Source: Hydractinia symbiolongicarpus (taxonomy: Eukaryota; Cnidaria; Hydrozoa; Anthoathecata; Hydractiniidae). From it: 64,000 nucleotides of DNA. The DNA lies in contig NC_079877.1 of the NCBI RefSeq assembly GCF_029227915.1, forward strand, positions 11,963,351-12,027,350, given 5' to 3'. The notes under the pieces are model-generated. The model was given only the letters and a program-made list of their open reading frames with translations. It was not told the origin of the DNA and made no database searches. Positions 24,794-48,285 of the stretch are shown here, piece by piece; position 1 is the first letter of the stretch, and each line of letters opens with the position of its first letter. The translations under genes were made by a program, and so were the position numbers.

Positions 24794-25551
24794 GTTCTGC
24801 CCAATCTTAGGACGCTGCCCAATCTTTGGACATAAAATTTGCCAGTCTTAAGACTGGCCGGCCAGTCTTAAGACTGGGCAGGGCGTCACAGATTGGGCAA
24901 ACGACCATGTTAGGCCCATCTTTGGCGCCGTTTAGATTTTAAGAAAGGGATGCACCACACGAGCTCTGTTTTTTGCGACTCCCAACAAACATTCTTAGGC
25001 ACATTAAAACATCATATTTTGGGTACTGTTGAATTGACCCGGCCTGTTTTTGGACACAGTAGAGTGAAAATCGTAGCTAGCTAGCTAGGTAGCTGGTAGA
25101 GCATGTGTTATACATTTAGCATTTATATACAGCTTGTAGTAGTGGCTAAATTTTAAAAATAAAATGTTTTTATTTATGAAGTATCAGAAAAATCGTATTC
25201 AACCATATTATTAGTTAGCTAGATGTAATATCATAGTCTATAGAAGAAAAACTTTATAGACTATGCTAAAATGGTTGAGTAGTTTCAATTTTTTATAGCT
25301 ACATAAAATACATGGTATATATAAATTTTTGGCCTTTGATTTTCCAAGAAAAGTTTCAATTTAAAGTTCCTATTAAGAGGTAAATTTTAAAACTTTTATT
25401 GTTCTGTTTGTCTTCCACAATTGTTCTAAGATTGGGCATGTACGTCCATAGATTGGGCAGTCCAGTCTTAAGACTGGCCACCCATTTGTCACTGTCGGAA
25501 GATTGGCCTGGCCAGTCTTAAGACGGGGCGCGTTCCAAGATTGGGCAGAAC
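24794..25551. mobile_element. 758-bp MITE with 22-bp terminal inverted repeats and 6-bp target duplication
   Basis: The left end GTTCTGCCCAATCTTAGGAC and the reverse complement of the right end GTTCTGCCCAATCTTGGAAC match with two differences over 22 bp. AGTTCT flanks both sides (24788-24793 and 25552-25557). The motif GCCAGTCTTAAGACTGGC, a perfect palindrome, recurs near both ends. There is no coding capacity. Removing the element and one AGTTCT restores text like the uninterrupted paralogous intron sequence ACAATAATTCTATTA of copies 2 and 5. Confidence 0.75.
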
Positions 25552-25852
25552 AGTTCTATTAAAATTTAGCTAATTCTAATTGTTTATTACTCTTCACTTC
25601 AAATTAACAGTGCCGTTGTATTTTGCTATTATATCATCCGTAATACTCACAACAAATCCAGCCAGAAAGAACTATGCTTTAAAAATTTCGATATGAAAAT
25701 TATTTTTTTTATTTTTAAAAAAAGTCTTTTAACAAATACTAATCGTAATGTTAAACTTTACCAAGGAAGTAACGAAATGCATAGTTATGGTTTCTGAATA
25801 TAGGTTTCAAAGATTGTCAAATAATAGGGCGGATTTAAACACCTTGCTTTTC

Positions 25853-25909
25853 TGAGTTCAACTTTACTAAAAGTTTTCAAAATATCCCAAAACTCTTCTT
25901 TGTTAACAT
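25853..25909 (-). pseudogene. orphan leader exon relic of Alr-like receptor copy 4
   Basis: The minus strand ends GTAAAGTTGAACTCAG, nearly identical to the end of the copy 2 leader, but the donor GT is AA and an in-frame TGA lies inside. No other exon of this copy is visible between 22.7 and 25.8 kb. Confidence 0.5.
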
Positions 25910-26314
25910 CAGCTTCTATCATCACCTTTTTTTAACAAATATATTACAAATATATCCATACACACAATAAAAATAATAATTTGTTGTTATTAAAACAACT
26001 GAATTTCTCATATCACATCTCATATCACATTACCTACAATAATCACATTCTCATATTCATTCTTAATGACCAGAAAAATATAAAATACGATTTTGTTATA
26101 TTTATCATGTAATGAAAAAAAGGTACAGCTGTTTAACCCTATGAAAAGGATTCTACCATCAACTGAGGTTTTATTATAACTTGTGCTGCTCCAACATGAC
26201 CTAAAAATTCTCGCGAGAAGTAAAATAAATAGAAAAAAGAAAACCTAACAGAGCCTAGAACAGAAAGTAATTAAAAAAATGTTCAATATATTACTATTAG
26301 AATATTATAGAATA

Positions 26315-26750
26315 CTAGTCGATAAAGCCCGCGAAAAATCTACTGAGGCAGGATAAAAATGAAAAATAAGCGTCATTTAAAAAAATAAATAGCGTCATTT
26401 AAAAAAATAGAACCTTGTTTTAATGTTACCTCTCTATTGTATAGAGCTTAAACTGCTGATCAAGAAAATGTATATGGTGATGTGCTTTTGATGAACCGTT
26501 AATTAGATATAAGTTTTTAAAAATTTTGCTGACGTTAGCAATAACCCGCCAAAACACAAAAATGTTTTTTGACTGACGTCAGCAAAGTCCCTAATGAGAG
26601 TACAAAAAATTTTCCTTCGAAATTTGTATACCCGTTGCCTTCATCTTATAGATCTTGAAACGCTGAACAAGAAAACGTATAGTATAATGTACTTTTGACT
26701 AACGGTTGCCAGGTTACCAGGTTTCACAAATTGTGAAAAGAGATATCATA
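26315..26750 (-). mobile_element. Helitron-like non-autonomous element, 3' end at 26315
   Basis: Read on the minus strand the element ends CGGGCTTTATCGACTAG followed by T, the CTAG/T layout of Helitron 3' ends. The same terminal sequence closes the plus-strand element at 35983-36720. Internal subrepeats (AAATAGCGTCATTTAAAAAAAT twice; CTTGTTCAGC-type text) are shared between them. The 5' end near 26750 is a guess. Confidence 0.4.
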
Positions 26751-28002
26751 AGTAGTAGTAATTATTTAGTAGTATTGATTTATATCTATATTAGTGGATC
26801 AGTTTACATAGGACAATAAATGTAAGGAGACCATCAAATAGTAAAAACTAATTCATAATTGATATAAAATATTGTATCTGATATCTCTTTCATGCTTGTT
26901 TTCCTGACAACCTGTTAATCGACGAGTTACTATAAAGTCAGACGTGACATCAGACTAAATATTTTGTCGCTATTCTGAAAAGTCATCAAATTTTAGCTAT
27001 TACAATTTTTACTATAGCTACTATAATTTTAGTTATTACAAAAAATATCGGCCCGAATAAGATTAAATTGCCTTCCGGTGCTTTACAAATCAACCACATA
27101 GGTATTATTACAAATATAACTTATTTGGAATTTTGTTAAACGAGCAACTTATATTGTAATGCATGCCAAGACAATTCTTTCTTTCTTTCCAAAACTGAGT
27201 TTATACGTCATGTTTTTGCAATTATGCGGTCTATTACAAAATATGTTGACTTAGGATAATTTTTGTTCCAGTTACAGTATTAGAATTTAAGGAAACTTAA
27301 AAAAGTTGATTTCCAATTAAATAATGGCCTTTCCAATAAGCTATCAGTCTGCAGCTTAAAAGATTAAAAATATATATTTCATTTAAAAATTTTATTTAGA
27401 ATAATAGTTGATCTGAATTTAAATAAGAATTTATTTTTTTGTGACCTTACTATAGCTCCGTTCGCGCAGTTAATTTAATTTTTTTCGCTTTGTAAAAGCC
27501 AAGGTGAGAGGAATAAGGCTTAATCTGTTTTTATTTTTCAAAAAGGATTTCCAGTCAGTTTCAACTTATGCTTATAAAACATTCCAAATTCATTACTTGC
27601 TGTACACGTCATAGAAAAAGATAATATTTGAAATTTATAACTTGCGAAAGGATATCTCTGCAGTAGGTATCTTTTCGAAAAATATGTAAAAACATACAGA
27701 CGCAATTGTTGGTTTTACAAAATGTAATATAATATAATATCAAATAGTTCGTATAATTTTTTCGCAGAATTTCTTTAAAATCAATAAAATTTTACTCAAA
27801 AAAATGGCATTTAAGAAAGTCTATATGTATTTTCTTTACCTCTCATCTACAAAAAACAAAACCTCTTTGCAATACGTAGCTATTAAACATAGTAATTTTA
27901 AATTTTAACAATTATTTAAATCACATAAAATTTTGCAAAAAATATATATTTATATAATTACATATGTAGCATATGATAAAATAAAACTTCGCATACTTTT
28001 CG
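26751..28002. other. AT-rich spacer, nothing recognised
   Basis: No open frame with a recognisable domain, RNA gene or clear repeat boundary is visible in this stretch. Confidence 0.4.
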
Positions 28003-28006
28003 CCGG

Positions 28007-31000
28007 TGTCATGGGGAAATAGGAAGCAGAGAATTAAGACTCCAGAGTCATAATTCCCTAGTGAATTAGGATTTGAAGCCATTTTTTACTAGTGTTTTAA
28101 GACTTACGCAGTTCTAATTCCCTAGTGATTTAGGACAGCATCGGTGAATTAAGACTCCAAGGTAATGGTTTGTTAATTTAAGGAATAAAACAATTTTTTC
28201 AATGAAAAATCATCTTTTAAAAGAAATCAAACAAAATTACAAATAAAATGTATATCAAAATGTTTATACAATGTTAGTATTGGCTGTATGTATACATACA
28301 TGCAGAAGTATAGAAATATAAAAATGTGCTTTAAAAATAATATTAACAATGGAAGCGATAATATTTCAACAAATTTCAAAAATAGTTCCATTGAAAGTTA
28401 TTTCGCTCAAGGTACATTATTTCATTGTACTTTTGGAAACGGTCGCAATTCTTTTTGCACTAAACACGAAATGAGATGGTTTTTATCTGTTGCATATCAA
28501 ATCGAGCTTCAATGGACAATTTCCCATCCAGAATTTCGGCTGCGTAAACAATAGCAAATACGCCGGAGTTGGAACTGTCTTTGTTCTTTTGAACAGAAAG
28601 AAATGACATTGTAAGTTTTCCAGTTGAGGTGTCTTTGAATTTGCGATAGAGTGCGTTTAAATGTATACCGGCCAGTTTTGTTTTTGAAGTTGTCTCCAAA
28701 TTGAACACGGTCACAGGAACAAAAGGGGAGTAGCCAATGTTGGTTTCCGTCATGTATCAACTGTATGTGCTCGTTACGAACTATTCTGAATGAATAATTT
28801 GTTTTCTTTTGTGGATTGAGCACTGACTGGAGGCGGTCTATTTTGCATAAAGCTTTGCAGATAAGTTTTTGGGCGTCGTCCATTATGTTATCGTTAAGCC
28901 AGGCGTCTTTAGATATCAAAATGTTTTGATCTTCTTCTTTTAAGTTATGAAACTCATTTTGTAACCAGAACGCGATATCTTCATCTATTTAACAACATTT
29001 TTCCAGTAAGTTTTGTATAAGATGTAAAATGAATACTTCTCTTCACAAAGAATAATCCAAGCTGATCTCCATTTCTTTTTGCTGATAAAATGTGATATGT
29101 CTAAGATAAGTCCGCTATTTTGATAAAATACTTTCGCAAATTCTCTGACACTAACCTTGACAATATTATGGCAATAAGAATGGTCGAATTCTTTATGTAT
29201 CTGAATGTAAACACGTGGAAGCAGTTCGAATTAATAAATGGTAGTCTTGTATTTGGTTTTTAAAGCTGGAAATAGCGTTTAATAAAATGGTTTCCACGAT
29301 TTCATCTGGCACATCCCATAGATTAGTTGATTCGGTTGGCTCGTCGCTTTGACATAGTTTGCCGAAATCCATCTGTTTAAGTACGTTACTTATCATCGTC
29401 AGTATTATTTTCTTCTTCAGGTAAGTTGACATGGTCATCGTTAATTTAATCCGTATTCCTTACTATTTAAGACGTAATAAAGAGTTGTTAAACTTCTTTT
29501 TTTGAACGGTTCCATTTTGGTTCTTTAATGAAGCTAATCCATGGTCAGTCATGTTCGTCACCTCGTAAGGCCCCAAACACTCCTCCTCTCCCTTTCTATT
29601 AATACGCTTATTGTCTCTCGAAGAAACTTTATCTTCAAATTTATTGTCAGTACCTCTAAATTGCCGTAGGTCATAATCGTGCTGTTGCTTTCTCTTCGAC
29701 TTTTTAATGTTAGCCTGTTGTGGTGAGTATTGTTTCTTGAAAAGGTAGCTGACTCCAGAACTGCATCCAACATAGCTTTGTCAAAAGGCTCATCTAAGTT
29801 CGAAAGATCGTTTGCATTGTATTTAATATCAATCTGCAACACTGCGTTTCTATTGTATAAAAGCTCGAACAGGGGATATCTTTTAGACGCATGCTTGCTG
29901 ACGCGATGAGTAAAATGCCCCCTTTGATAACATATGGCCAATCTGTAGGGTTACTATCCAACATATTTATTAATGAATTTTTAATTGTTCTATTCTGTCC
30001 TTCCACAAGACCATTTGCTTGTGGGTGGTATCCACTTGTCACGCGTTGGTTGGTGCCAGTAAGACCTTGAAGCAACCGTGTCTGCATTTTAACTGGTACA
30101 AAGACTGTGAAATAGATACTGTCGATTTCTCTTTAAATGGTTTCGCTTCAGAACATTAGCTGAAGTAATCTATGCATACAACTAAACATACATCAACTTC
30201 TGGTAGGTTATCAATACCATTCTGATTCATTACGGCTGTTGGAACAGGTACGCTGTGCAGCTCAATTTTTGTCTTAAGATTTAAACTTCCTTGTTTGCGA
30301 CAGGGTACACACGTTAAATACCTTAAAAATAAAGCAGAAACTTTGTTTTAGGTAGAATCTCTTCGATAATGCGAAGCCATAGCTTTGGCGTGCGAGCTTT
30401 CTCCGATACCTTAAAAGTGAAATAAAAATAGTTACCCAAATCTGTAATTATGTGTATTGATAAACACGCAAAAATAAACACTGCTTACAAATGGCCGATT
30501 TATAAAATTTTATTGTAATAATTGCTTTACCTTCATGAATGTCTTTTATAATTTCAAACTGACGCTTTTTCTCGGCAATAACCCTGCGATCTTTTTTGTC
30601 AATGAGCTGTCCGTTTACCGAGCTAAATCTTTTTTAAGCTAAATGGAATGGAATATCCTCAGTTATGTATATTGAAATGGAAGAAATTTTCACGAGAAGG
30701 AACTTTCGCGTTCTTTTCAAGTTTCTTTTCAAGTCCAACGGAAAGGTTTATTCGCGTGAAATTTCCAAAAATTGTTCAAACGCGAAGTCATTCCAGATAG
30801 AGACGAATTTAACAAAGTAATTTTGTTTGAAAAATTTGTTTTGGCAGGCCCATGCGACTACATCCATCCATAAACAAAAGTCAACTCAAGGGAGTGCATT
30901 GTTTTATACAAAAAAGTTACAAAAAGAATATACAAAAAAAAATATTTAGAAATATGTTTGTTAATACGTACCTCTCCTGAAGTTAGACTTTTCTCCTTTG

Positions 31001-31355
31001 TCCATATTTTCAGGATAGCCTCTATCTCTAATACAATCTTCAATTGATGAAAAATCATAATGTTTTCGTTGAGATGGCATAATTTTGTGTTGGTTTTAAA
31101 ACCATGTGAATTAAATTTCAAAATATAAATTCGAATAACTTGAATTCGGAGTTTGAAAGATCTATATCAAAACAAAAGTTCTAATTTACTAGTGAACTAT
31201 GACTTTATTATTACAACGAGTCGTATTTTTGGTAAAGTCCTAATTCCCAAATGGATTCCTAATTCACTAGGGTATTGGGCCTCCCCAAGCCAAAACTCCC
31301 TAGAGATTTAGGACTCATGGGTCTTAATTCCCTGAAGTCCTAAATCCCTGTTACA
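28007..31355 (-). mobile_element. Ginger1-type DNA transposon flanked by CCGG
   Basis: The element starts TGTCATGGGGAAATAGGA and ends, in reverse complement, TGTAACAGGGATTTAGGA; both continue into AG(A/G)GAATTAAGAC. CCGG occurs immediately outside both ends (28003-28006, 31356-31359), the 4-bp target duplication I associate with Ginger1 elements. Subterminal copies of a TCCCTAGTGAATTAGGA-type motif lie at both ends and may be transposase sites. It carries a split, decayed integrase-like transposase on the minus strand with a Ulp1-like region. Confidence 0.75.
28509..31080 (-). pseudogene. Ginger1 transposase (integrase-type) with C-terminal Ulp1-like region, decayed
   Basis: Exon 1 is 31080-30972 (start MPSQRKHYDFSSIED, donor GTACG). 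A later exon near 30630-30535 reads RVIAEKKRQFEIIKDIHEG and is followed near 30400 by SSHAKAMASHYRRDST. Together these give the H-H half of an integrase zinc finger; CVPCRKQG near 30300 gives C-C. VDVCLVVCIDYF near 30200 holds the first catalytic aspartate. Frames at 30087-29558 give TSGYHPQANGLVEGQNRT, with the catalytic glutamate. Frames at 28919-28509 read WLNDNIMDDAQKLICKAL and IQLIHDGNQHWLL, as in the Ulp1/C48 peptidase fold with its active histidine. Stops and shifts between blocks show that it is inactive. Confidence 0.65.
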
Positions 31356-31359
31356 CCGG

Positions 31360-32653
31360 AAATAAATATCTTATCTATGTTTCAGCTACCTTCAGTTGAT
31401 TAATTTATGCGAAGATTAATTTTAGCTAATTTTTCAAAGTTCACCTACATTCGTGAAAAATCTAATGTGCAAAGTGTTTTAAAAACACAACGATATCTGT
31501 CGTTTCTCTCATACCTTCGCAGCAAAACCACTTTACAGGCTTCCTTTATTACATGTTTTTGCTTTTTTGAATATTTTGCGATTATCTTTGTACCCATAAT
31601 AATCTCCTCTTTAGGCTAGATTGAGCAAATTCCAAATCTCCACAAGTAAAATTGCGAAATGCTAGAATTTCAAAATATGTATTCGCAAAAATCTGAAAAT
31701 TGTAAATTCACGTAAAGATTTATATGCGAAATATCTGAAATAGATCGATTGGAGTTTACTTCAGACAATATGCAGCAATAATACGCTTCAAAATACTTAT
31801 ACTAGACTGTAATAACCATATAATGATCATATATGCTTTTACACTTATTTGCCATTTTATGAAAATAAATTGTTTATTTAGATTCTTTAATTGCGTTAAC
31901 GAAAGTATGCACTACCTGGCATTTACAGCAAGTGGTGTGCCCATTTTGAAAGGCACTGTTCCAATTATTTTTAGCATTCCGGTATATAGATATTATAATA
32001 GACTTAAAATGTAAACATATACGTTTATATGTCTAAATTTGTTCAAGTAACTTGCGCCCTTCGCTTTTATCGCCTTTAAACGCCCGTGGGCGTTATTTTT
32101 TATACTAAGGGAACGCCCCCCTTACGCCACTTTTTTTTAGTTTTCACTAAAACTTCGATAGCTGCGTTGATTGTCAATAATTTTTTTTTATAATTGTCTC
32201 TAACCAGGTGTTCATATATATTTGACTTTTTACGATCATATGATTATCCAAATACATTTGTGAGAATATTTGCTACGTTGGCGCTACAAATGGTCTTAAA
32301 CTAAGCCAAATTAGCTAAAATATTAATTCAATTATTAAAATTAATATTATTTTCAATATTTACAAAAGAAGAAATAAAAATCTATCATGAAGCTATACAA
32401 ATTCAAAAAAATGCTGACGTCAACAAAAAAATGCTGGAAGTCAGCGTTTGACACATGATTTTAATTGTCATGTGACAGACATCATTCTTACCACGTTTTG
32501 TAAGTTATAACCTAATACAAGTGGTATAGGGTATTTTACCCCCCTCCCCCACGGACTACACTCGTCCCCTATACCCCGGCTTGAATAGGGCTAACAAAAA
32601 TCAATAAAATGTATAGGACAGGCTAATCAGAATGAGAATTTTCTTCCAGTGGC
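31360..32653. other. spacer downstream of receptor copy 5
   Basis: No gene is seen. GC-richer islands such as CGCCCGTGGGCG near 32081 and runs of C near 32540 look like repeat fragments but no element could be delimited. Confidence 0.4.
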
Positions 32654-43090
<10,437 letters not shown>

Positions 43091-43154
43091 GGCATATAAT
43101 ATCTTGATACACACAAATCATGTTTCGGTACATTTGAAGATGTTTTGTGTTGCT

Positions 43155-43215
43155 TGCATAACTTCATCAATTATGTTAATTAACTGTCTGTAATTAAGTC
43201 ATTCTTAATCACCTT
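43155..43215 (-). promoter_or_regulatory. conserved upstream block of receptor copy 5
   Basis: Plus-strand ATTATGTTAATTAACTGTCTGTAATTAAGTCATTCTTAATC lies about 70-120 bp upstream of the intact leader ATG (43090). The TTAATTAAC and GTAATTAAGTCATT parts recur in the other copies. Confidence 0.45.
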
Positions 43216-45040
43216 TAAAATTAAAAGAAAAGAAAAAAGGAAAGTGACATTGTTTCTATTTTCATTTTTCTTAAAAAAATATTCGTTTAAAAGGGTTATT
43301 CAATAAGCATTGCGCTGTGATCGATTTTACCATCAACCAACTTTAATTTAAACTTATAGAAAACTGCTTTATTTGGAGTTAAACATTATATTATTAACAC
43401 TGCATTTGTCTAGTAGGGAAAAAGAATTAAACGGGAAGAGAGACACCTTCAGTCTCCAGAACAGAAAGTAATTCAAAATTATTTCTTTTGCTTTTCATTT
43501 TGTCTCAACAAAAATCAGGCCAAATGAATTAAAACACTCAGAAATAACTGACATCATTTTCTGCGTAACTAACTAGTGACGGCATGGGACTAAAATGGGA
43601 CATAATGGAACAATTGTTCTACAGAAAAAATAAATAACAACTTTTAGCAAGACATAAATAAAAGTCTGTGACTTTTAATTCTGGTAAAAACTGTAAAACA
43701 TGGACTGTGACATCTTCCTTTCATAAATAAATTTTTCCCTGAATATCAAAAGCGCACGTAAATTTGTCCCATTATGCTTCCTTAGTTATACAGAGAGCAG
43801 GGAGTCATGCAATATACGTCACAAACAATTAACAAAAACAAAGCAATAATAACATATATAAACTCTTTTCAAAGATGTTAAGGGTGATTTTAAGTATTTA
43901 CTAAAATTTGTTAAGTGATACTGGGTTAATTACGTGCTTCAAGCACAAATGAAATATGCGTTAAAAGAATTGGCGTCTTTTTTAACACCATCATAATATT
44001 TACAACAGAAGCAATGAAAAAGAGTTAAAGTATTCCTAATATTTCTTATTAAGGTTCAATATTTAACCTAGTTTGAAATTGTTAAAAGAGATCTGTACGG
44101 ATGTAGGTTGGAGTACCACATTCCACAAGTATCTCGAGGACCCGCATTCACACTTCTACAAGTGTTAATTGTTGTAATTTTATGACTTTTCGTACATACC
44201 TTCTAGACATATTTTAACAAAAAAATTCTCAAAAGGGAACAAAGAACGAAAGGGGGTGAGGGGTTGTCATCAAATAATTGGTAAATATTTGTAACGAATG
44301 TTCAGTGAAAAATAAAGTTAATTCAAAAAATGATGTCATCTTAAAATTTACCGTTATCAAAGGCTACCCAAACGGAGCACATAAGGAGTACCCAAACGTC
44401 TGGTCTTATTATGGGGGAAAATATTATATGGCTATTCAAATTTTGTTTCTTCTTTTACCTAAAATATGAAGTTAACAACTCAACACATAAATTAAGCGTT
44501 TCTTTTCAAACCCAAAGTTGGTTTTCTCACAAGAGAAAAACCTGAATTAAATGGTCCTAGTATTATATTTATCAAACATTTGGAAGATAATATCATTTAT
44601 GCAAAGTAATAGGATCCTTGTAAGTGTATCAACCTACGACTATATTTTTTACATCGGCTAACATGTAGCGATTAACACCTTACACTGCTTTAATTGAAGG
44701 CACTAAGATAACGCCAAAATAATGCTACATATGCACGATGAAAAGAATTAGGACAACGTTAGTTATAACTTTCACAACTTCCATGCAACCTTTATTCTAA
44801 ACTTTTTCTTATGTATAGAACGACATAATAGTGTTATTACTAGAAGGATAATTTGCTGTAATGTATTCGGTAAAGTGCAATTTAAATATGCAATGCATAA
44901 ATAAAAAAAAATACAGCACAGGATAATGCGCGCCCATTATGTAGATAATTATAATGTTTGTAATTCATACCATTGTTAAAACAACTTGTTGTGAAATAAT
45001 GCAACGTACATATCCTAACAATACACTATATTTACTTTGA
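43216..45040. other. spacer between receptor copies 5 and 6
   Basis: No gene is seen; the plus frame 44278-44469 has no domain. Parts resemble the spacer downstream and upstream of other copies, for example the fragment ACGTACCTTCTAG-like text near 15640 and 44195. Confidence 0.4.
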
Positions 45041-45999
45041 CTGATTAATTGTGCTGTGTTAACTCATTGGTCGTTGTTGCTGATAAGTCAACATAAACAG
45101 CTTCTTTTGCTTCTTCCAGTCAAAGACCCGTATAATAAGATTCTGATGATGGACATACTTTATAATCCGTGTCATCGCCTTTTTTTCATTTTTTTTTGTT
45201 TTTGCAATAACTTTTAGTACCTAAAAATATAAATCGATTCACCATTTTATAATCAAGATTTAACAAAATAACTTTGACTCTTTACATATAATGAGACCTA
45301 GATTTTGCACATGTATAAATGTTGTTTCGGCAAGTTCAAAAAGAAATTTAAATACGCTAGTGGAATTTGTGGGCGACGGTGGTTAGACTTATATTGACTT
45401 TTTTCTCTGCCTAATTGATCTTTGTATGTAGGCCAAATAACTACACTGGAAACATGGAATATATAACGCACAATGGAGTATGTATTACTTATATTAAAAG
45501 TACCTCTTCCCACTTTAAATTACAAATTATAGTTAAAAGCACAATTCTTCACGTGTCCATGTACCATTTATAAAATCATCATCTTTGTAGAATATTACTC
45601 TTTTTAAATATAAATGCAGAATAGAAAAATATTTCTTGTAACTATTTTGTACATGCTACATTAATTAATGCCTCTCCTGTTATTATTCCATTCTCCCTTC
45701 CATGGAAAACAATTTTTGTTCCACAATCTTTCCGTGTAATGAAACGTCGAGTTTTATAAAGATATCTGTATCGCATGGATGACATATTCATTAGCGTTGT
45801 AGAATAAGAATAATTTTTTATCCAACTTTTTCATTGAGTAACATTGCAAATTTATGATAAGAAGAAGATTAATTTTGTGTCTGTAAGTGATATATTTTGA
45901 ATTTTATTTATAAAGTCTTACTGACTGTTTGTTTATTTTCTTCTACATGGCATTGCAGCTAATTAATAAACATCAAAGCATAACATAACGCTTCAGTAA

Positions 46000-48089
46000 T
46001 CAGTTTATTTCTCCTAAGAACGTATTATGTATAATTTTAAGCTTTACAGCAAGGTAAAATAGAAGTTTTTTGTAGGAGACTTCAATACCCAAAGTTAGAT
46101 TCTTTGAGAAAGTATATTAAACTAACTTGATACACATAAGATAAACTACTTTGGCTGAATCACTTACGTCAAAACCTGCAGTAAACTTCGTACTAGGAAA
46201 AGTTCTTGCAAATAGTTAACTACAGACGTTCTTTTTGCGATTAATTACACAATGTGGCGGATTGCACAGGATTGCACAGTGTAGGCCAAACTTTATTAAA
46301 GTGCTACTTGCTATGTGTAAATTTTTAGGGTAACTACCTCACTGTAGCTATAAAAGGTACATGTGGGAACTAAAAAATCTATCACCTTGGTGTGACATGC
46401 TAAGTATACTTTCAGGATAAACGTAGGGCCTTCACATAAACTTCAAATTATCACTTAGATTTAGAGCTATATTCGCAACAACAGGTGATCATTCCCTGTT
46501 CTACCAACATTAAAAGAAAACGTTTTTAAAGTATTAGGGGCAAAAAACTTAAGTGAATATTGTGGATAAGTTGGGCACATAACATCCATGAGTTACAACT
46601 GTTGTATGGAAAAGCGAGACTTGTGTAGCTTGCCATTAGTATGTACGTATCGATACACGTGTTATATAAAAGAGTGTTATCCGAAGATCGTGAATAAGCA
46701 ACACGAACATAAAACATATGTAGTTCTTACCTCCCAATCGCACTACACATACTATACATATTCAACTAGTTGCTTTCAAAGTGCGAGTTTCAAATTTACA
46801 AGTACGAGCTAGAAATGTAAGCGCTAGTTGAATATTTTTTGTATTGTTAAGGGCCTCAATATTTACTTAAACTTTCGGGACATTTTGAGTGGCTTCTTAA
46901 CCTTCTTTGTCTGTACTTGTCAGTTCTGACAAACTAAATAGTTAAGGTGAAGGAAGGGGAGCTTTCCTGTTGCTCACTTTCCTATATCGGGGGCCTTATT
47001 TCTTGGCTACATATCAGCAACAATTCAGGAAAGTGAATGAATAATTCGTTACTTTAAGAGCAGCAGCTTCCGCGAGGAGAAATTTTTGCGTTTTTTGCGT
47101 TTTTTGCGTTGTTTTGCTCATTTTTGCTTCAGCATTTTGAAATTAAAAATTAGCAAAATGCAGAAGTGTTTTACGCGAAGTCATGGATAATTCCCAACAT
47201 GTGAAAAACTTTTCACTACCAGGAAAATCAAAACAAACAAAATTCCCATAGTGATTTACTTCCTTTTAATCATCAACAGGACCTTATTAAATAACAGTAC
47301 CATCTTTGTAACTGGTTAGGCCATCCTGTGTAAATATTAACTAATAAATAAATAATTAACTACAAAACATTTAGCATTTTCATTTTTTTTTTTTTGGTGC
47401 TAGGAACATTTCTCGAATATTTCGATTCTTCTATGCAAACTATGATTATTAATAAAAAGCAAAAAAAACAAGAAAAATAAAAATTGTTGCCAATCACGAA
47501 AGATTTTTCCTTGCAAATAAAGTAATGTTTAATTTTCGCGAAGTTATTTTACGCGAGCTTGTGGCAAAACATTCTGCCAGCGAAAGTTTCTACCTTCTAA
47601 GAAATTAATGTTGTAAATATGTCAGAATATTAAGTTTGTTTCTTAAAAACGAAAAACTGATATGTAAAATATGAGCAAAGAGTGATTTCTTTACCATCCT
47701 TTGCTCTACAATAACGCCTCGCGCCGCATTTGCTTTTAGTCGAAATGTGAGTAAAAGTCTTGGTATAGATGGTATAGATATTTCTTTTAGCAAACAAGAG
47801 ACACAAACATGTCTCTTTCTTCTTTTTAATCACTTGTAAAAACGATGCAATAGCGCATTTTGAAGGCTTTAGCCTATAGGATTTAGTCTTGCGAATTCTA
47901 TTTATTTCTACTAGTCCATTAAATTTTAATCATCAATAAAATTTAAGTATTTTTTGGATTTAACAATTCACAAAATCACGAAGTTTTTGTTGCAAAAGCC
48001 GTCTTTTTTGCAAAAGAAAAGTCTCTTGGGGTGGTCGGAGTCATTGATGGCTTCTTCAGAGTTAATGAGACTGATTGGCGTTGTTTGGT
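46000..48089. other. intron of receptor copy 6, nothing recognised
   Basis: No exon or element boundary is clear. A short GCGTTTTTT tandem run lies near 47088-47110. Confidence 0.4.
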
Positions 48090-48285
48090 TGTCATAGGTG
48101 GTCATTGGTCGTCACAGGTGGTGATAAGTGGTGATAGGTGGTCATTGGTGATCTTAGGTGGTCTTAGTTGGTCATTGGTGGTCGTTGGTAGTCATTGGTG
48201 GTCATAGGTGGTCATAGGTGGTCATTGGTTGTCATTGGTCGTCATTGGTGGTCATAGGTGGTTATAGGTGGTCATTGCACAGTTG
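48090..48285. repeat. GGTGGTCATAGGTGGTCATT minisatellite
   Basis: About eighteen head-to-tail variants of a 10-11-bp unit (GTGGTCATTG / GTGGTCATAG) fill this stretch. It is strongly strand-biased: G and T on plus, A and C on minus. Confidence 0.9.

Noticed and set aside
28288-28554. 88-codon plus-strand frame in the Ginger1 region
   Set aside because: It overlaps the antisense of the Ulp1-like exon and shows no domain of its own.
45298-45513. Independent small gene on the minus strand
   Set aside because: It is the decayed spacer exon of receptor copy 6 (VVIWPTYK), not a separate gene.
48090-48285. Possible CRISPR-like array
   Set aside because: The units are contiguous with no unique spacers, and the surroundings are eukaryotic; it is a minisatellite.
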